A DNA stretch of 64,000 nucleotides from Enterobacter cloacae subsp. cloacae ATCC 13047 (GTDB taxonomy: Bacteria; Pseudomonadota; Gammaproteobacteria; Enterobacterales; Enterobacteriaceae): the NCBI RefSeq assembly GCF_000025565.1, contig NC_014121.1, positions 62,001-126,000 of the forward strand, given 5' to 3'. Position numbers and translations under genes: made by a program. Under the pieces are notes generated by a model that worked only from the letters and a program-made list of their open reading frames with translations, was not told the origin of the DNA and did no database searches. Below are positions 1 through 8,619 of this stretch, one piece after another. How positions within the stretch are numbered: the first letter of the stretch is position 1; each line of letters begins with the position of its first letter.

Positions 1-1
1 C

Positions 2-64
2 AACCTCACCAACCACAGCGAACTCATTAAATACCTGCAGATGGCGGGCCGGATCGGAAGTTAA
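2..64 (+). CDS. 3' end of a possible LuxR-type regulator (partial)
   Basis: The window opens inside a reading frame that runs 20 codons to a TAA at 62-64. Its last residues (LTNHSELIKYL) line up with the end of the LuxR-type regulator at 31193-31795 (LRNKTDLLVFL), which is the final HTH helix of the LuxR/FixJ family. A LuxR-type regulator beside a fimbrial operon would be ordinary. The fragment is very short, so this rests on one short similarity. Confidence 0.4.
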   Translation, partial: NLTNHSELIKYLQMAGRIGS

Positions 65-105
65 GCGTCGATTCGCCGGAACGACAGCGTCCCGGCATAA
101 GCGCA

Positions 106-1170
106 TCAGGGGTAGATGATATTCAGCGTCGCCGTCGTATTGAGTTTGCCCTGACTGACCTTCGCCGGTGCCCAGACATAATAGGACGCCGCCATGGGCA
201 GGGTGAACGTCTTGCTCAGTGCCCCGCCCGCCGCCACGTTGAACAGCAGCGTGGCATTTCCGCGGCTGGTGGTAGAGGTCGAGAAGATGACCGGCTGTTG
301 CGGGTTATTCCGCTGAATCAGCCGCAGCCCCACGCCCTGTGCGGCACCGCTGCTGGTATCAACCAGTACGGAACTGTCGGTCGACAGCAGTTGCGTGCTG
401 GAGAGGAACATCTCAATCGCCCGGTCAGACGTCCCGTTTGTCCCCAGATTCTGACAGCTCATATTGAGCGTAAAGGGCGTCAGCCCTGGCTGGGCAGAGG
501 CACTCAACTGTGGGATACCCAACGTAGGTAAATGAACCGTCAGCCCCGCGTTGTCGAAAGAGCAGGTGGTCAGCTTCGGCGCATATTTGATGGTCATCGG
601 CTGGCCAAACATATCCCGGTTATCGTATGGCCACTTAAAGCCGTTAAACAGCCACTGCACGATTTTCACCAGCTGATTGATCGGCCAGGTAATGATCTCC
701 CAGAACGACATGCCGCTCATATCGCTGACGAACAAGACATCGCTCATGGTCGCCGTGTCCCCCGAGAGGGTCGTGCCACTCTGATCAACCAGCGTAAAGC
801 GCACGGTAAACGGCGTATTCAGTTCTGAAGCCGTATGGTTACCGCTCGCGCTCAGCGTCTTGTTGGGATGCGTGCTGGTGATCTCCGCCCGCACCCTGTA
901 TTTGTCATTGCTGAAGCCCAGAATGGTGGCGTACTTACTGTCGGTCGAGAGGATCGGCGTGTAAGAAAACTCGCTGTTGCCGGTTGAGCAGTTAAACGAG
1001 CCGCTGTACTGGGTGCTGAAGCTCCCGGTCCAGGTCGGCGTGGCGGGCGTCAGCTTATCCGACAGATCGACGCTGATCGGCGGGCCATAGGAAATACTGC
1101 CCCCGGAACAGGTGGCATAGCTTGCCCCGCTGACGCAGGCGAGAAACAGAAAGGTCAGTAACCGTATCAT
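106..1170 (-). CDS. fimbrial tip adhesin of chaperone-usher operon 1
   Basis: This 354-residue exported protein is the last gene of the first fimbrial operon. A signal peptide (about residues 1-19, ending ASYA before TCSGG) is followed by an N-terminal lectin-like region and a C-terminal pilin domain. The pilin domain ends in the short aromatic tail NIIYP typical of subunits taken up by a donor-strand chaperone. The mature protein has four cysteines, consistent with one disulfide per domain. Length and last position fit a two-domain tip adhesin of the FimH/MrkD kind. The receptor cannot be told from sequence. The gene starts 12 bp after the usher stop, so it is almost certainly co-transcribed. 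Confidence 0.8.
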   Translation of the reverse strand: MIRLLTFLFLACVSGASYATCSGGSISYGPPISVDLSDKLTPATPTWTGSFSTQYSGSFNCSTGNSEFSYTPILSTDSKYATILGFSNDKYRVRAEITSTHPNKTLSASGNHTASELNTPFTVRFTLVDQSGTTLSGDTATMSDVLFVSDMSGMSFWEIITWPINQLVKIVQWLFNGFKWPYDNRDMFGQPMTIKYAPKLTTCSFDNAGLTVHLPTLGIPQLSASAQPGLTPFTLNMSCQNLGTNGTSDRAIEMFLSSTQLLSTDSSVLVDTSSGAAQGVGLRLIQRNNPQQPVIFSTSTTSRGNATLLFNVAAGGALSKTFTLPMAASYYVWAPAKVSQGKLNTTATLNIIYP

Positions 1171-1182
1171 GTTGATGTTCCG

Positions 1183-3678
1183 TTAGTAATGGCAAACAGA
1201 GGACGGGCTTTCCAGTCCCCACGCCGGTGCGGCAATAGTGCAATTTCCGCCACGCAAATGAACGCTAAGCTCACGTGGTGGTTGTTCCGCGCGAATGTAG
1301 AGCACGCTGGCCTGGCCGACATAACCCACCGACTCGCCGCGCTCGTTCAGCACTTCGGTACCAAACGGCAACGGTGCCCCGTCCGGGCGGGTGGCGCGCA
1401 GCATCCAGGACTGGCGCTGGTCGGTATCGAAGCGGATATAGTTCACCGCGCCATCGTAAGGGGCGACGTTAGCGATGTTGCCCAGCACTTCTGCCCCGCG
1501 GCTGTTCGCCGTTTCGGACAGGGTGATGGCATTTTTACGGTACGGCGTGGCGTAAGGCACCAGCGCCACGCCATCACGGTTGGTCACGATACTTTCGTCG
1601 CCGTTAACCATCAGCCCTTCCGCCTGCGGCGCATCAACAATGGTCATGGTGGAGCCGGTTTCGTTGGAGGCAAGCAGATGCCACGGCACGGCCACCAGGC
1701 TGCCGCGCCCGTTCAGCCCCATCTGGCGGTAGTCGGAGGATTCACTGTAGGAGCCACCAAGCGTCGCGAAGTTTGCCCGGTATGCGGTGTTCACGCTGGC
1801 GGTGTTGTTCCCGCCCCGCGCATTGCTGCCGGAGAGCGTATAGCTCAGGCGGTTCGACGCCAGCGCGTTGCCGCTCATGCTGATATTGCTCTGTTCATAA
1901 TGCGAGTCGCTGGCCGTCAGGCTGGAGGTGACCCACGCGTTGTTATCAAACAGCGAGAACGGCAGGCTGAGGGAGAGGTAAAAACGCGTCTCTTCTTCAC
2001 GCTCGCTGTTGCGCACCCGGCTGGCGGAGACGGTATAGCTGGCCCGGCCGATGGCGTTGGAGTAGCCGGCCTGATATTCGCGCGAGGTTTGGCGGGAATT
2101 CCAGTAGTCGCGCTGTGTACCAGAGACAAACACCGTGCCCCAGTTGTCGGGCAGACGCTGGTTCAGGTTAAGCGTGAAGGTGTTTTTAGGCTGTGCGGCG
2201 CGCAGGGCATCCCAGGTGCTCATCGTCATCTCCGGGGCGACCCCGAAGCGATCTTCATACTCGTCATACTGTGCTTTCAGGCGTTGATACCCTTCCCGGG
2301 AGTAAAGCGCGTCGCTAAAGCTGTAATACCCTTTCGTGGAGTAGCGGTAGGCCGCCAGCGTGAAGTTGGTGGCTGTGGTATCGATAAATTTACTGTACGA
2401 CACGCGAAAGCTTTGGCCGCTGTCGGTTCTGTCCTGCAGCGTGGTTTTGGCGTGGGTGACATCCACGGATACCGCGCCAAAGGGCAAATTCCAGCCGGTG
2501 CCGATAAGCCCCGCCTGATAATTATCGCTCACGATCGTGCCCGTATAGCCGGTCATCAGGTTATTAAAGCCATAGCGCAGCGTGGCCTGCAGGAACGCCG
2601 GGTCCGCCTCAAGGGTGTTTTGATGAACCTTTCCCGCCACCACGCTGTACTCGCTCACACCCTCTTTGAGCATGCCGGGCACGGCAGAGAAAGGCACCGT
2701 GAATGATTGCTGGGAACCGTCCGCTTCGCGCACGACCACCAGCAGGTCGCCCGCTGAACCGGTCGGCTGAATGCTGTCGAGGGTGAACTGGCCCGGCGGA
2801 ACGTTCTCCTGATAGATGACGTTACCGTTCTGCATTACCTTCACCAGGGCGTTAGTGCGCGCCACGCCATGTACCACCGGTGAAAAGCCCTGCTGCGAGT
2901 TAGGGCGCATTTTCATATCGGACGCCAGCGACACGCCGCGCACACGAAGGGAATCAAACAGATCGCCGGGAATATAAAAGTCGCCCAGCGTCAGGTTGGA
3001 TTTCAGCGCCGCCAGCGGGCGGCGCAGGTAGCGGGTGTTATTCTGCCAGCTGCTGTCACCGCTGGCGGATTTGCGCCAGGTACTGCTGTCGCGAAACTGC
3101 CAGCCCAGCAGGTTGGCACCGGAATCCAGCCCGGCGTAAAAATCATCATTGGTCTCTTTGGCGGAACCTTTTGTTCGCGTGTTGTACCAGGTGGTGTTCC
3201 AGGAGAGCATCAGCGCCGGGATCCCTTCGTCCCAGAACTGAGGGGCAACATAGCCCTCTTCGGTACGTAAGACGGCCGCCTGTGGCACGGTGAGTGCCAG
3301 ACTCAGCGTGCTGGTGTCCGTTTTTACCTCGCCGCCCTGAACCAGATCGTGCAGCTGCACCTGGCCGTCAGTAATGGCGGGGGCCGGAATCGCTTTGGTG
3401 TTGATCCCCAGCATAAGCGCGTCTTTCCAGGCAAGGCGAACGTCATCCTGTTGCTCGCCGTAGGTCACCGTATAGCGCCCCTTCCAGTCTCCGTTGACGT
3501 AAATATCCATCTCCTGGGGACCGGCTGGCATGGCGTTGTTTTCGTTAAAGCGTGACAGATCGGACTCACCGGATGCGCCAGCAAGCAGGGAGGTATCAAA
3601 CGTTACCGCACCTGATTTATGCGAAAGCAGAAGCGAGCAGACAGCCAGCATGCAGAGCCTGTTTTGTTTCATTTTCAT
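1183..3678 (-). CDS. fimbrial outer-membrane usher, operon 1
   Basis: This 831-residue usher forms the outer-membrane pore that receives chaperone-subunit complexes and threads the growing fimbria out. A signal peptide covers about residues 1-24. An N-terminal chaperone-binding domain (FDTSLLAG, then SRFN) precedes a 24-strand barrel with plug, and C-terminal domains end in a paired-cysteine region (NCTIAAP to SSVCHY). The motif PPGQFTLDSIQPTGSAGDL is characteristic of FimD/PapC ushers. It lies 15 bp downstream of the chaperone gene. An internal ATG at 3672 is an alternative start; the longer form is kept because the signal peptide is better. Confidence 0.92.
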   Translation of the reverse strand: MKMKQNRLCMLAVCSLLLSHKSGAVTFDTSLLAGASGESDLSRFNENNAMPAGPQEMDIYVNGDWKGRYTVTYGEQQDDVRLAWKDALMLGINTKAIPAPAITDGQVQLHDLVQGGEVKTDTSTLSLALTVPQAAVLRTEEGYVAPQFWDEGIPALMLSWNTTWYNTRTKGSAKETNDDFYAGLDSGANLLGWQFRDSSTWRKSASGDSSWQNNTRYLRRPLAALKSNLTLGDFYIPGDLFDSLRVRGVSLASDMKMRPNSQQGFSPVVHGVARTNALVKVMQNGNVIYQENVPPGQFTLDSIQPTGSAGDLLVVVREADGSQQSFTVPFSAVPGMLKEGVSEYSVVAGKVHQNTLEADPAFLQATLRYGFNNLMTGYTGTIVSDNYQAGLIGTGWNLPFGAVSVDVTHAKTTLQDRTDSGQSFRVSYSKFIDTTATNFTLAAYRYSTKGYYSFSDALYSREGYQRLKAQYDEYEDRFGVAPEMTMSTWDALRAAQPKNTFTLNLNQRLPDNWGTVFVSGTQRDYWNSRQTSREYQAGYSNAIGRASYTVSASRVRNSEREEETRFYLSLSLPFSLFDNNAWVTSSLTASDSHYEQSNISMSGNALASNRLSYTLSGSNARGGNNTASVNTAYRANFATLGGSYSESSDYRQMGLNGRGSLVAVPWHLLASNETGSTMTIVDAPQAEGLMVNGDESIVTNRDGVALVPYATPYRKNAITLSETANSRGAEVLGNIANVAPYDGAVNYIRFDTDQRQSWMLRATRPDGAPLPFGTEVLNERGESVGYVGQASVLYIRAEQPPRELSVHLRGGNCTIAAPAWGLESPSSVCHY

Positions 3679-3693
3679 GGTGAGTCTTTCCGA

Positions 3694-4386
3694 TCACTGG
3701 CTGGTGAGCGTGCGGGTTTTATACGCACCCAAATCATCCACATACATCAGCTGGTAGGTTTGGCCGCGTTTCACCGCGTTTTTTGTTGCGACGGTGAGTT
3801 GACCAAATGGCGCGACCATCGGTGATTCCTGCAGTAATTTGGTTTTGCCCTCGGAAATATTGGCAACCGTAATATGGAAAGGGCTGTCATTAACGATGCG
3901 GAACTGTTTACCGCTGGCAATCAGCGTCAGTTTCCCCGTTGCGTTATCCAGCGTGCCGGTTAACGAGGCCGGGCGATAAAACATTTTGATGCGTGATTTA
4001 ATCGCCAGCTGAACGGTATTCTGGTTTTGTATATTTTCCGGCTTTGGCGGAATGTCGAGTACGTTCAGGAAAAAGACCGATTCGCGATCGCCCGGTAAAT
4101 TCGCAGGCAACTTTTTTATCCGCAATTGCTGACCATTATGTTCGCTGACCTTCACCACCGGTGGCGATAACAAAAAAGGAACGTTTGCCGTTTCCGGGGT
4201 GGAGTTAATATCGCCGTCATCAATCCAGGATTGCACCAGCGCAGGGGCATCACCCGTATTGATTAACTGAACAATGACCTCTTTGTTATTCTCAGGATAA
4301 AGAACACGCGTGCCATTAATCACAATATTGGCCCATGCGTTGCCCGCGCTGAGCAGCAGAGATGCCAGCATAATAATCTTACGCAT
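3694..4386 (-). CDS. periplasmic fimbrial chaperone, operon 1
   Basis: This 230-residue PapD-type chaperone has a signal peptide (residues 1-19, ending NAWA) and two Ig-like domains. It shows the family signatures NGTRVLYPENNKEV near the N-terminus, the conserved region around RESVFFLNVLDIPPKP, and KSRIKMFYRP at the domain boundary. It caps fimbrial subunits in the periplasm by donor-strand complementation and hands them to the usher encoded just downstream. It is separated from the pilin gene by a strong hairpin. Confidence 0.93.
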   Translation of the reverse strand: MRKIIMLASLLLSAGNAWANIVINGTRVLYPENNKEVIVQLINTGDAPALVQSWIDDGDINSTPETANVPFLLSPPVVKVSEHNGQQLRIKKLPANLPGDRESVFFLNVLDIPPKPENIQNQNTVQLAIKSRIKMFYRPASLTGTLDNATGKLTLIASGKQFRIVNDSPFHITVANISEGKTKLLQESPMVAPFGQLTVATKNAVKRGQTYQLMYVDDLGAYKTRTLTSQ

Positions 4387-4403
4387 ATTGGTAACCTTAA
4401 ATA

Positions 4404-4427
4404 CAGGCTTCGCCGGGACGAAGCCTG
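4404..4427 (-). promoter_or_regulatory. hairpin between pilin and chaperone genes, operon 1
   Basis: A perfect 9-bp stem (CAGGCTTCG / CGAAGCCTG) with a 6-base loop occupies the 50-bp gap between the pilin stop and the chaperone start. No long T-run follows, so it is more likely a partial terminator or an RNA-stability/processing element than a full stop. Such elements are known to raise pilin output relative to downstream assembly genes. Confidence 0.6.
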
Positions 4428-4438
4428 ATTAACTGAAA

Positions 4439-5023
4439 TTACAGGTAGGAAATGGTGTAGGTCACGTTAGAGCTCAACGCACCGACCGTTGCAGCAGCGG
4501 CGTTGGTTTTATAGTAATAAACGTCCAGCGTCAGCGTTTCTGAATCTGGCGCCGCTGAGGTACCCATAATGCTGGTGGTATAAGCCTGGTTCAGCGTAAC
4601 CGGCGTAGATTTACCTGGTTCAACTAAGGCGAAACCGACATTACGCGCCACGCTGGCGTCGTTTTCATTAACGCTGTTATTCAGCAGGTATTTACCGTCG
4701 GTAGAAATATTATCGGCGCTGGAGAAATACACTTTCAGCGGCGTACCGGTCGTACCTGCTGCTGGCGTACAGCCAGAGAAGGTTAACGAAATGGATTTTT
4801 TATTTTTTGTAATCAGGCCAACCGTTGTTCCGGCATCCTTAACCGAAATGGGGGAGAGGGCGACGGTCATATCCGCGCTTTTCCCGCCATTAATCGTACA
4901 GGTGGTATCGGTAATAGCACCGGTAAAGTTAATTACGCCACCCGCTGAGTTATCTGCGGCAATGGCGTGAGTAGAGGCAATGGCTGCGCCAAGCACAGAT
5001 ACGGTCATGATCGTTTTGAACAT
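4439..5023 (-). CDS. major fimbrial subunit (pilin), operon 1
   Basis: This 194-residue FimA/MrkA-type pilin has a signal peptide (about residues 1-22, ending HAIAA), a cysteine pair forming the usual pilin disulfide (TTCTINGG and SGCTPA), and a C-terminal beta-strand with the penultimate tyrosine expected for chaperone binding (NVTYTISYL). I start it at the ATG at 5023, preceded by GGAG at good spacing, rather than 12 bases further up. It is the first gene of the operon. Pilin, chaperone, usher, adhesin is the order of mrk-like operons, but identity to MrkA looks modest. Confidence 0.88.
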   Translation of the reverse strand: MFKTIMTVSVLGAAIASTHAIAADNSAGGVINFTGAITDTTCTINGGKSADMTVALSPISVKDAGTTVGLITKNKKSISLTFSGCTPAAGTTGTPLKVYFSSADNISTDGKYLLNNSVNENDASVARNVGFALVEPGKSTPVTLNQAYTTSIMGTSAAPDSETLTLDVYYYKTNAAAATVGALSSNVTYTISYL

Positions 5024-5131
5024 GATAAACTCCATAATATTTTGTTTTATCTAAGAAAGAATGTTTCCCGGCTGCGCAACACACTGTGACAGGCTTACGC
5101 GCATCGCGACCAGAGTACGAGCCTTGACGAT

Positions 5132-5161
5132 ATTATGTTGCATCAAAAAGATACATAACAA
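5132..5161 (-). promoter_or_regulatory. candidate promoter of fimbrial operon 1
   Basis: On the minus strand TTGTTA (5156-5161) and CATAAT (5132-5137) are separated by 18 bp, about 110 bp upstream of the pilin start in very AT-rich DNA. Further upstream is a short inverted repeat CCTTC-N4-GAAGG (5239-5252) that could bind a regulator. No invertible fim-type switch repeats or recombinase genes were seen. Confidence 0.35.
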
Positions 5162-5322
5162 AACATTATTCCGTTAATATTAAAATAATGAGATTATAAT
5201 CTTGCTATAACGTTCTTTTAAGGATCATAACCTAAATGCCTTCATTCGAAGGTCTTAATTAATGAATTAATAATTGTTAATTTATGAAGTTTTCTATGCG
5301 GCGTGCTCAAATAATATTTGAT

Positions 5323-5331
5323 GACTTGACC
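5323..5331. repeat. left copy of 9-bp target-site duplication
   Basis: GACTTGACC directly abuts the left end of the insertion sequence and is repeated exactly at 6389-6397. Nine bp is the duplication length known for IS903. Confidence 0.95.
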
Positions 5332-6388
5332 GGCTTTGTTGAATAAATCGAACTTTTGCTGAGTTGAAGGATCAGATCACGTATCTTCCCGACAACGCAG
5401 ACCGTTCCGTGGCAAAGCAAAAGTTCAAAATCACCAACTGGCCCACCTACAATAAAGCCCTCATCAACCGTGGCTCCATAACTTTCTGGCTGGATGATGA
5501 AGCTATTCAGGCCTGGTATGAGTCAGCAACACCTTCTTCACGAGGCAGACCTCAGCGCTATTCTGACCTTGCCATCACTACTGTGCTGGTCATTAAACGC
5601 GTATTCAGGCTGACCCTGCGGGCTGCGCAGGGCTTTATTGATTCCATTTTTTCTCTGATGAACGTTCCGCTACGCTGCCCGGATTACAGCTGTGTCAGCA
5701 GGCGGGCAAAGTCGGTTAATGTCAGTTTCAAAACGCCCACCCGGGGTGAAATCGCACACCTGGTAATTGATTCCACCGGGCTGAAGGTCTTCGGTGAAGG
5801 CGAGTGGAAAGTCAAAAAGCATGGCCAGGAACGCCGCCGTATCTGGCGTAAGCTGCATCTCGCCGTTGACAGTAAAACACATGAAATCATCTGCGCTGAC
5901 CTGTCGCTGAACAACGTTACGGACTCAGAGGCCTTCCCCGGGTTAATCCGGCAAACCCACCGGAAAATCAGGTCAGCCGCCGCCGATGGCGCTTACGATA
6001 CCCGGCTATGTCACGATGAACTGCGGCGTAAGAAAATCAGCGCGCTTATCCCTCCCCGAAAAGGTGCGGGTTACTGGCCCGGTGAATATGCAGACCGTAA
6101 CCGTGCAGTGGCTAATCAGCGAATGACCGGGAGTAATGCGCGGTGGAAATGGACAACAGATTACAACCGTCGCTCGATAGCGGAAACGGCGATGTACCGG
6201 GTAAAACAGCTGTTCGGGGGTTCACTGACGCTGCGTGACTACGATGGTCAGGTTGCGGAGGCTATGGCCCTGGTACGAGCGCTGAACAAAATGACGAAAG
6301 CAGGTATACCTGAAAGCGTGCGTATTGCCTGAAAACACAACCCGCTACGGGGGAGACTTACCCGAAATCTGATTTATTCAACAAAGCC
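5332..6388 (+). mobile_element. IS903-type insertion sequence (IS5 family), intact
   Basis: The element is 1057 bp, the length known for IS903. Its ends are perfect 18-bp inverted repeats: GGCTTTGTTGAATAAATC at 5332-5349 and its complement at 6371-6388. It is flanked by a perfect 9-bp target duplication, and its transposase is intact, so this is a recent insertion. It sits between the divergent fimbrial operon 1 and the ToxR-like regulator. Removing it and one target copy would leave an intergenic region of about 374 bp. Confidence 0.96.
5409..6332 (+). CDS. IS903-type transposase
   Basis: This DDE transposase of the IS5 family has 307 residues from the GTG at 5409, the length of the IS903 protein. 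The frame is open back to a TTG at 5364, which would add 15 residues. The start ...VAKQKFKITNWP matches the IS903 N-terminus, so GTG is preferred. The catalytic triad is visible as VIDSTGLK (D121), AADGAYD (D193) and IAETAMY (E259), numbered from the GTG and coinciding with the published IS903 positions. No frameshift or truncation is seen. Confidence 0.95.
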   Translation: MAKQKFKITNWPTYNKALINRGSITFWLDDEAIQAWYESATPSSRGRPQRYSDLAITTVLVIKRVFRLTLRAAQGFIDSIFSLMNVPLRCPDYSCVSRRAKSVNVSFKTPTRGEIAHLVIDSTGLKVFGEGEWKVKKHGQERRRIWRKLHLAVDSKTHEIICADLSLNNVTDSEAFPGLIRQTHRKIRSAAADGAYDTRLCHDELRRKKISALIPPRKGAGYWPGEYADRNRAVANQRMTGSNARWKWTTDYNRRSIAETAMYRVKQLFGGSLTLRDYDGQVAEAMALVRALNKMTKAGIPESVRIA

Positions 6389-6397
6389 GACTTGACC
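6389..6397. repeat. right copy of 9-bp target-site duplication
   Basis: GACTTGACC follows the right inverted repeat and is identical to 5323-5331. Confidence 0.95.
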
Positions 6398-6463
6398 ACA
6401 CCCTCTTTAGACCTATTATTGCGAGGGAAATACAGTCATTTATAACAGTGGTGTAACAATCAT

Positions 6464-7264
6464 ATGAAGTATCTTATTGATCTCGCAATGCTTTATGAAG
6501 TGGACTCCGGTGTGATCATGATAAATGGAGAAGAGGAATCTTCCATTAAGTTATCAAATCAGGCGGCACGTTTGTTATATGAACTCATCATTAATAATGG
6601 TAAAACCCTCGACAGGGACGACCTGATTAAGAAAGTCTGGGAAGACCGGGGTTTTTCCGGCTCCTCGGTCAGTCTTAATGTTGCCATAAGTGAAATTAGA
6701 AAAGCTTTTCGGAGTTTAGGACGTGACCCGCTACTGATTAAGACCATTCGTGGAAAAGGTTTTAGTCTGGCCGCGCATATTGAACATCACACCGTCAGGC
6801 CGCCCGTGGCCGCTCCGGAAAAAATGGTGGCGGAAACCGTCGATATTGTGACGCAGCAGCGAGACCCGCCTGAAGGTTTGCGTCGTCGGGACAGCGGCTT
6901 TACCACCCTGTTCGTGATGGCGCTGGTGGCAATAATGGGTATTGCCGCGCTGCTGTTCTACCAAAATATGCGCGTTGCCGATCGACCGAAGGAGTCCGAT
7001 ATCTATCGGCTGGGCAAAATTGACCGCTGTACGGTTTATCTTATCGATAAGAACATGTATCAGCCTCAGCAGGTCTATCTTAACCGCGCTAAAGACGCGA
7101 TCGCCCGTCAACATATCGACTGCGAACATCAGGCCGCCGATGCCTATTATTCAAAATTTAAAAAATCACAGCTGGAAAATGATTTTTTGGCCGTCTGTTA
7201 TCTGCAGGATGGCGCCGATAGCTATAAAAATTGCATCTCTTACAGAAGCCTGACAGGGAGTTAA
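6464..7264 (+). CDS. ToxR/CadC-like membrane-bound transcriptional regulator
   Basis: This 266-residue one-component regulator carries an OmpR/PhoB-type winged helix at about residues 1-105 (ARLLYELIINNG, SVSLNVAISEIRKAF, IKTIRGKGFSL). A proline-rich linker, one transmembrane helix (about 146-167) and a periplasmic domain of about 100 residues with four cysteines follow. This is the layout of ToxR and CadC. It overlaps nothing and is followed after 4 bp by a FidL-like gene, so the two form a pair. Position between two divergent pilus operons suggests it controls one or both; that is inference. The IS903-type element ends 76 bp upstream of its start and may have changed its expression. The start has no strong RBS. 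Confidence 0.85.
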   Translation: MKYLIDLAMLYEVDSGVIMINGEEESSIKLSNQAARLLYELIINNGKTLDRDDLIKKVWEDRGFSGSSVSLNVAISEIRKAFRSLGRDPLLIKTIRGKGFSLAAHIEHHTVRPPVAAPEKMVAETVDIVTQQRDPPEGLRRRDSGFTTLFVMALVAIMGIAALLFYQNMRVADRPKESDIYRLGKIDRCTVYLIDKNMYQPQQVYLNRAKDAIARQHIDCEHQAADAYYSKFKKSQLENDFLAVCYLQDGADSYKNCISYRSLTGS

Positions 7265-7268
7265 GATC

Positions 7269-7754
7269 ATGTCGAAGAGACAGATGGGTATATTATTGGG
7301 CGTGGTACTGCTGCTTTCCGTTATCGTCATTGCCGTGCTTTACCCGAAAAGAACTCAGGAAGTGGGATTTGGCTGCCAGTCTGATACGGTTTCCAGGAAA
7401 AACTATTCCACGGGAGAGTCGACCGCCCTGTCGTTAACCACGCTGTTTCTTTTTAATGGCAGCGATATTGTCACGGTGATCCATAAAGGGGTATTCACCC
7501 GCGGCGACAAACGTTATTTGATTGACCGAAACTATGTCCTTAACGTTGAGAAAGTTGCTGGCAGTGATATTTACTATATTAAAGGAAAAAAACTGCAGAA
7601 ATCTGATGATGACATTGCCCCGGATGGAATTGTCAATGAGCTGCTAATGGACAGTATCGACTTCTTTTATGTTACCCGGGTTAAAGGTCATGCCTGGCTA
7701 ATTAAAGGGCTGGTATTACCAATAATGATGTGCGTGGCTGTACCCACATCCTGA
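7269..7754 (+). CDS. FidL-like inner-membrane anchored periplasmic protein
   Basis: This 161-residue protein has one N-terminal transmembrane helix (about 7-25) and a periplasmic domain with a cysteine near each end (C36 and C155). It resembles the FidL-like family, small proteins encoded beside CadC/ToxR-like regulators in enterics. By analogy with ToxS it may modulate the regulator upstream; no function is proven. AGGGAG lies 8 bp before its ATG. A second copy of this regulator/FidL arrangement is at 32506-33781, with the same cysteine spacing. Confidence 0.7.
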   Translation: MSKRQMGILLGVVLLLSVIVIAVLYPKRTQEVGFGCQSDTVSRKNYSTGESTALSLTTLFLFNGSDIVTVIHKGVFTRGDKRYLIDRNYVLNVEKVAGSDIYYIKGKKLQKSDDDIAPDGIVNELLMDSIDFFYVTRVKGHAWLIKGLVLPIMMCVAVPTS

Positions 7755-7890
7755 TATTCTGCAGAATGACCAGAATAGATGTTTATCTATTCATCAAAAA
7801 GTCTCAATTTTATTCATTATGTAACAACAAGATGCAAAAGCAGGCGGATATTTTTCATCTTTTGCTTTAAAGGGAATGAAATTTTCTGTA

Positions 7891-7920
7891 TTGCCTCGTT
7901 ATTTTTCGGGTGACTATACT
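7891..7920 (+). promoter_or_regulatory. candidate sigma-70 promoter of the Ecp-like operon
   Basis: TTGCCT (7891-7896) and TATACT (7915-7920) are 18 bp apart in the 229-bp gap before the pilin gene, giving a predicted start near 7927. The RNA would then open directly with the hairpin at 7929-7949. Confidence 0.55.
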
Positions 7921-7928
7921 TCGCCCCG

Positions 7929-7949
7929 AAAAAGGGGCTCCCCTTTTTT
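7929..7949 (+). promoter_or_regulatory. hairpin at the predicted 5' end of the Ecp-like operon mRNA
   Basis: AAAAAGGGG-CT-CCCCTTTTT is a perfect 9-bp inverted repeat followed by one more T. It lies just after the predicted start site and about 35 bp before the pilin ATG. It could be a 5' stability hairpin of the ompA type, an attenuator, or the terminator of the preceding regulator pair. Confidence 0.5.
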
Positions 7950-7983
7950 AAACATCTGGATTCTTTTTTGAAGGACTAAATAA

Positions 7984-8607
7984 ATGAATAAACTGAACGC
8001 TATCGTTCTGGGCTCACTGCTGTCTCTTTCTGCCCTGAGCGTTGCTCATGCAGCGGAAACTACCGCTTCTGCAACCTGGCAAGCTTCTGCAACGAAAGAC
8101 AGCGATTCCGATCTGGTTGTCACCCCAACACGCGCACTGAACTTCGTTTATAGCGCAAACACGAAAGCCTTTAACACCGACACCGGTCTGTTTGATGTGG
8201 CTATTCGTGGCGATCACTCTTCTGCAACCAGCTTCAAACTGGAAGCTATCGTTGATGACTCTGACAACACCCTGTTCAGCGTTGGCGGCGAAGCAACCAA
8301 ACTGAAAGTGGGCGCGCGCTTTGGCGGGACCGATCTGGGCTCCATCGGTGGCACAGTGGGTACGAAGTCAACGGCATGGACTACCCTGGTTGACTCTTCA
8401 AACAACACCGGCGTCTCTTCTGGCCTGTGGAACCTGACCACCAGCGCAGGCGCGACGGCAAACACCGAAGTGACCGGCCAGGACAAGTTTGTGTTCTACG
8501 TCGATTCTGCACAGGACAGCACCGGTGCGGCGAAAGAGTTCAAAGACCTGACCAACAGCCTGTGGGAAGGTACTGTCTCCGTTGCGTTCCGCGCAACCTG
8601 GGGCTAA
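7984..8607 (+). CDS. ecpA: Ecp/Mat-like major pilin (EcpA-like)
   Basis: This 207-residue exported pilin has a signal peptide of about 23 residues (ending VAHAA). It is recognisably related to EcpA (MatB), the major subunit of the E. coli common pilus. Shared blocks include VVTP near the start, TGLFDVAI, SFKLE and the C-terminal pattern LWEGTVSVAFRATW. Unlike FimA pilins it has no cysteine pair, as expected for the alternate (alpha) chaperone-usher family. AGGA precedes the ATG. It heads a five-gene operon in the ecpABCDE order. No ecpR homologue lies directly upstream; a ToxR-like pair occupies that position. This may be a second, divergent ecp locus. Confidence 0.82.
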   Translation: MNKLNAIVLGSLLSLSALSVAHAAETTASATWQASATKDSDSDLVVTPTRALNFVYSANTKAFNTDTGLFDVAIRGDHSSATSFKLEAIVDDSDNTLFSVGGEATKLKVGARFGGTDLGSIGGTVGTKSTAWTTLVDSSNNTGVSSGLWNLTTSAGATANTEVTGQDKFVFYVDSAQDSTGAAKEFKDLTNSLWEGTVSVAFRATWG

Positions 8608-8619
8608 GAGCTGACAGTT

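Noticed and set aside
1189..2706. Long plus-strand open frame of 505 codons opposite usher 1
   Set aside because: It is a GC-rich antisense shadow of a clear usher gene and shows no domain or start signal.
5036..5331. fim-type invertible switch upstream of fimbrial operon 1
   Set aside because: No flanking inverted repeats of the fimS kind and no FimB/FimE-like recombinase gene in the window.
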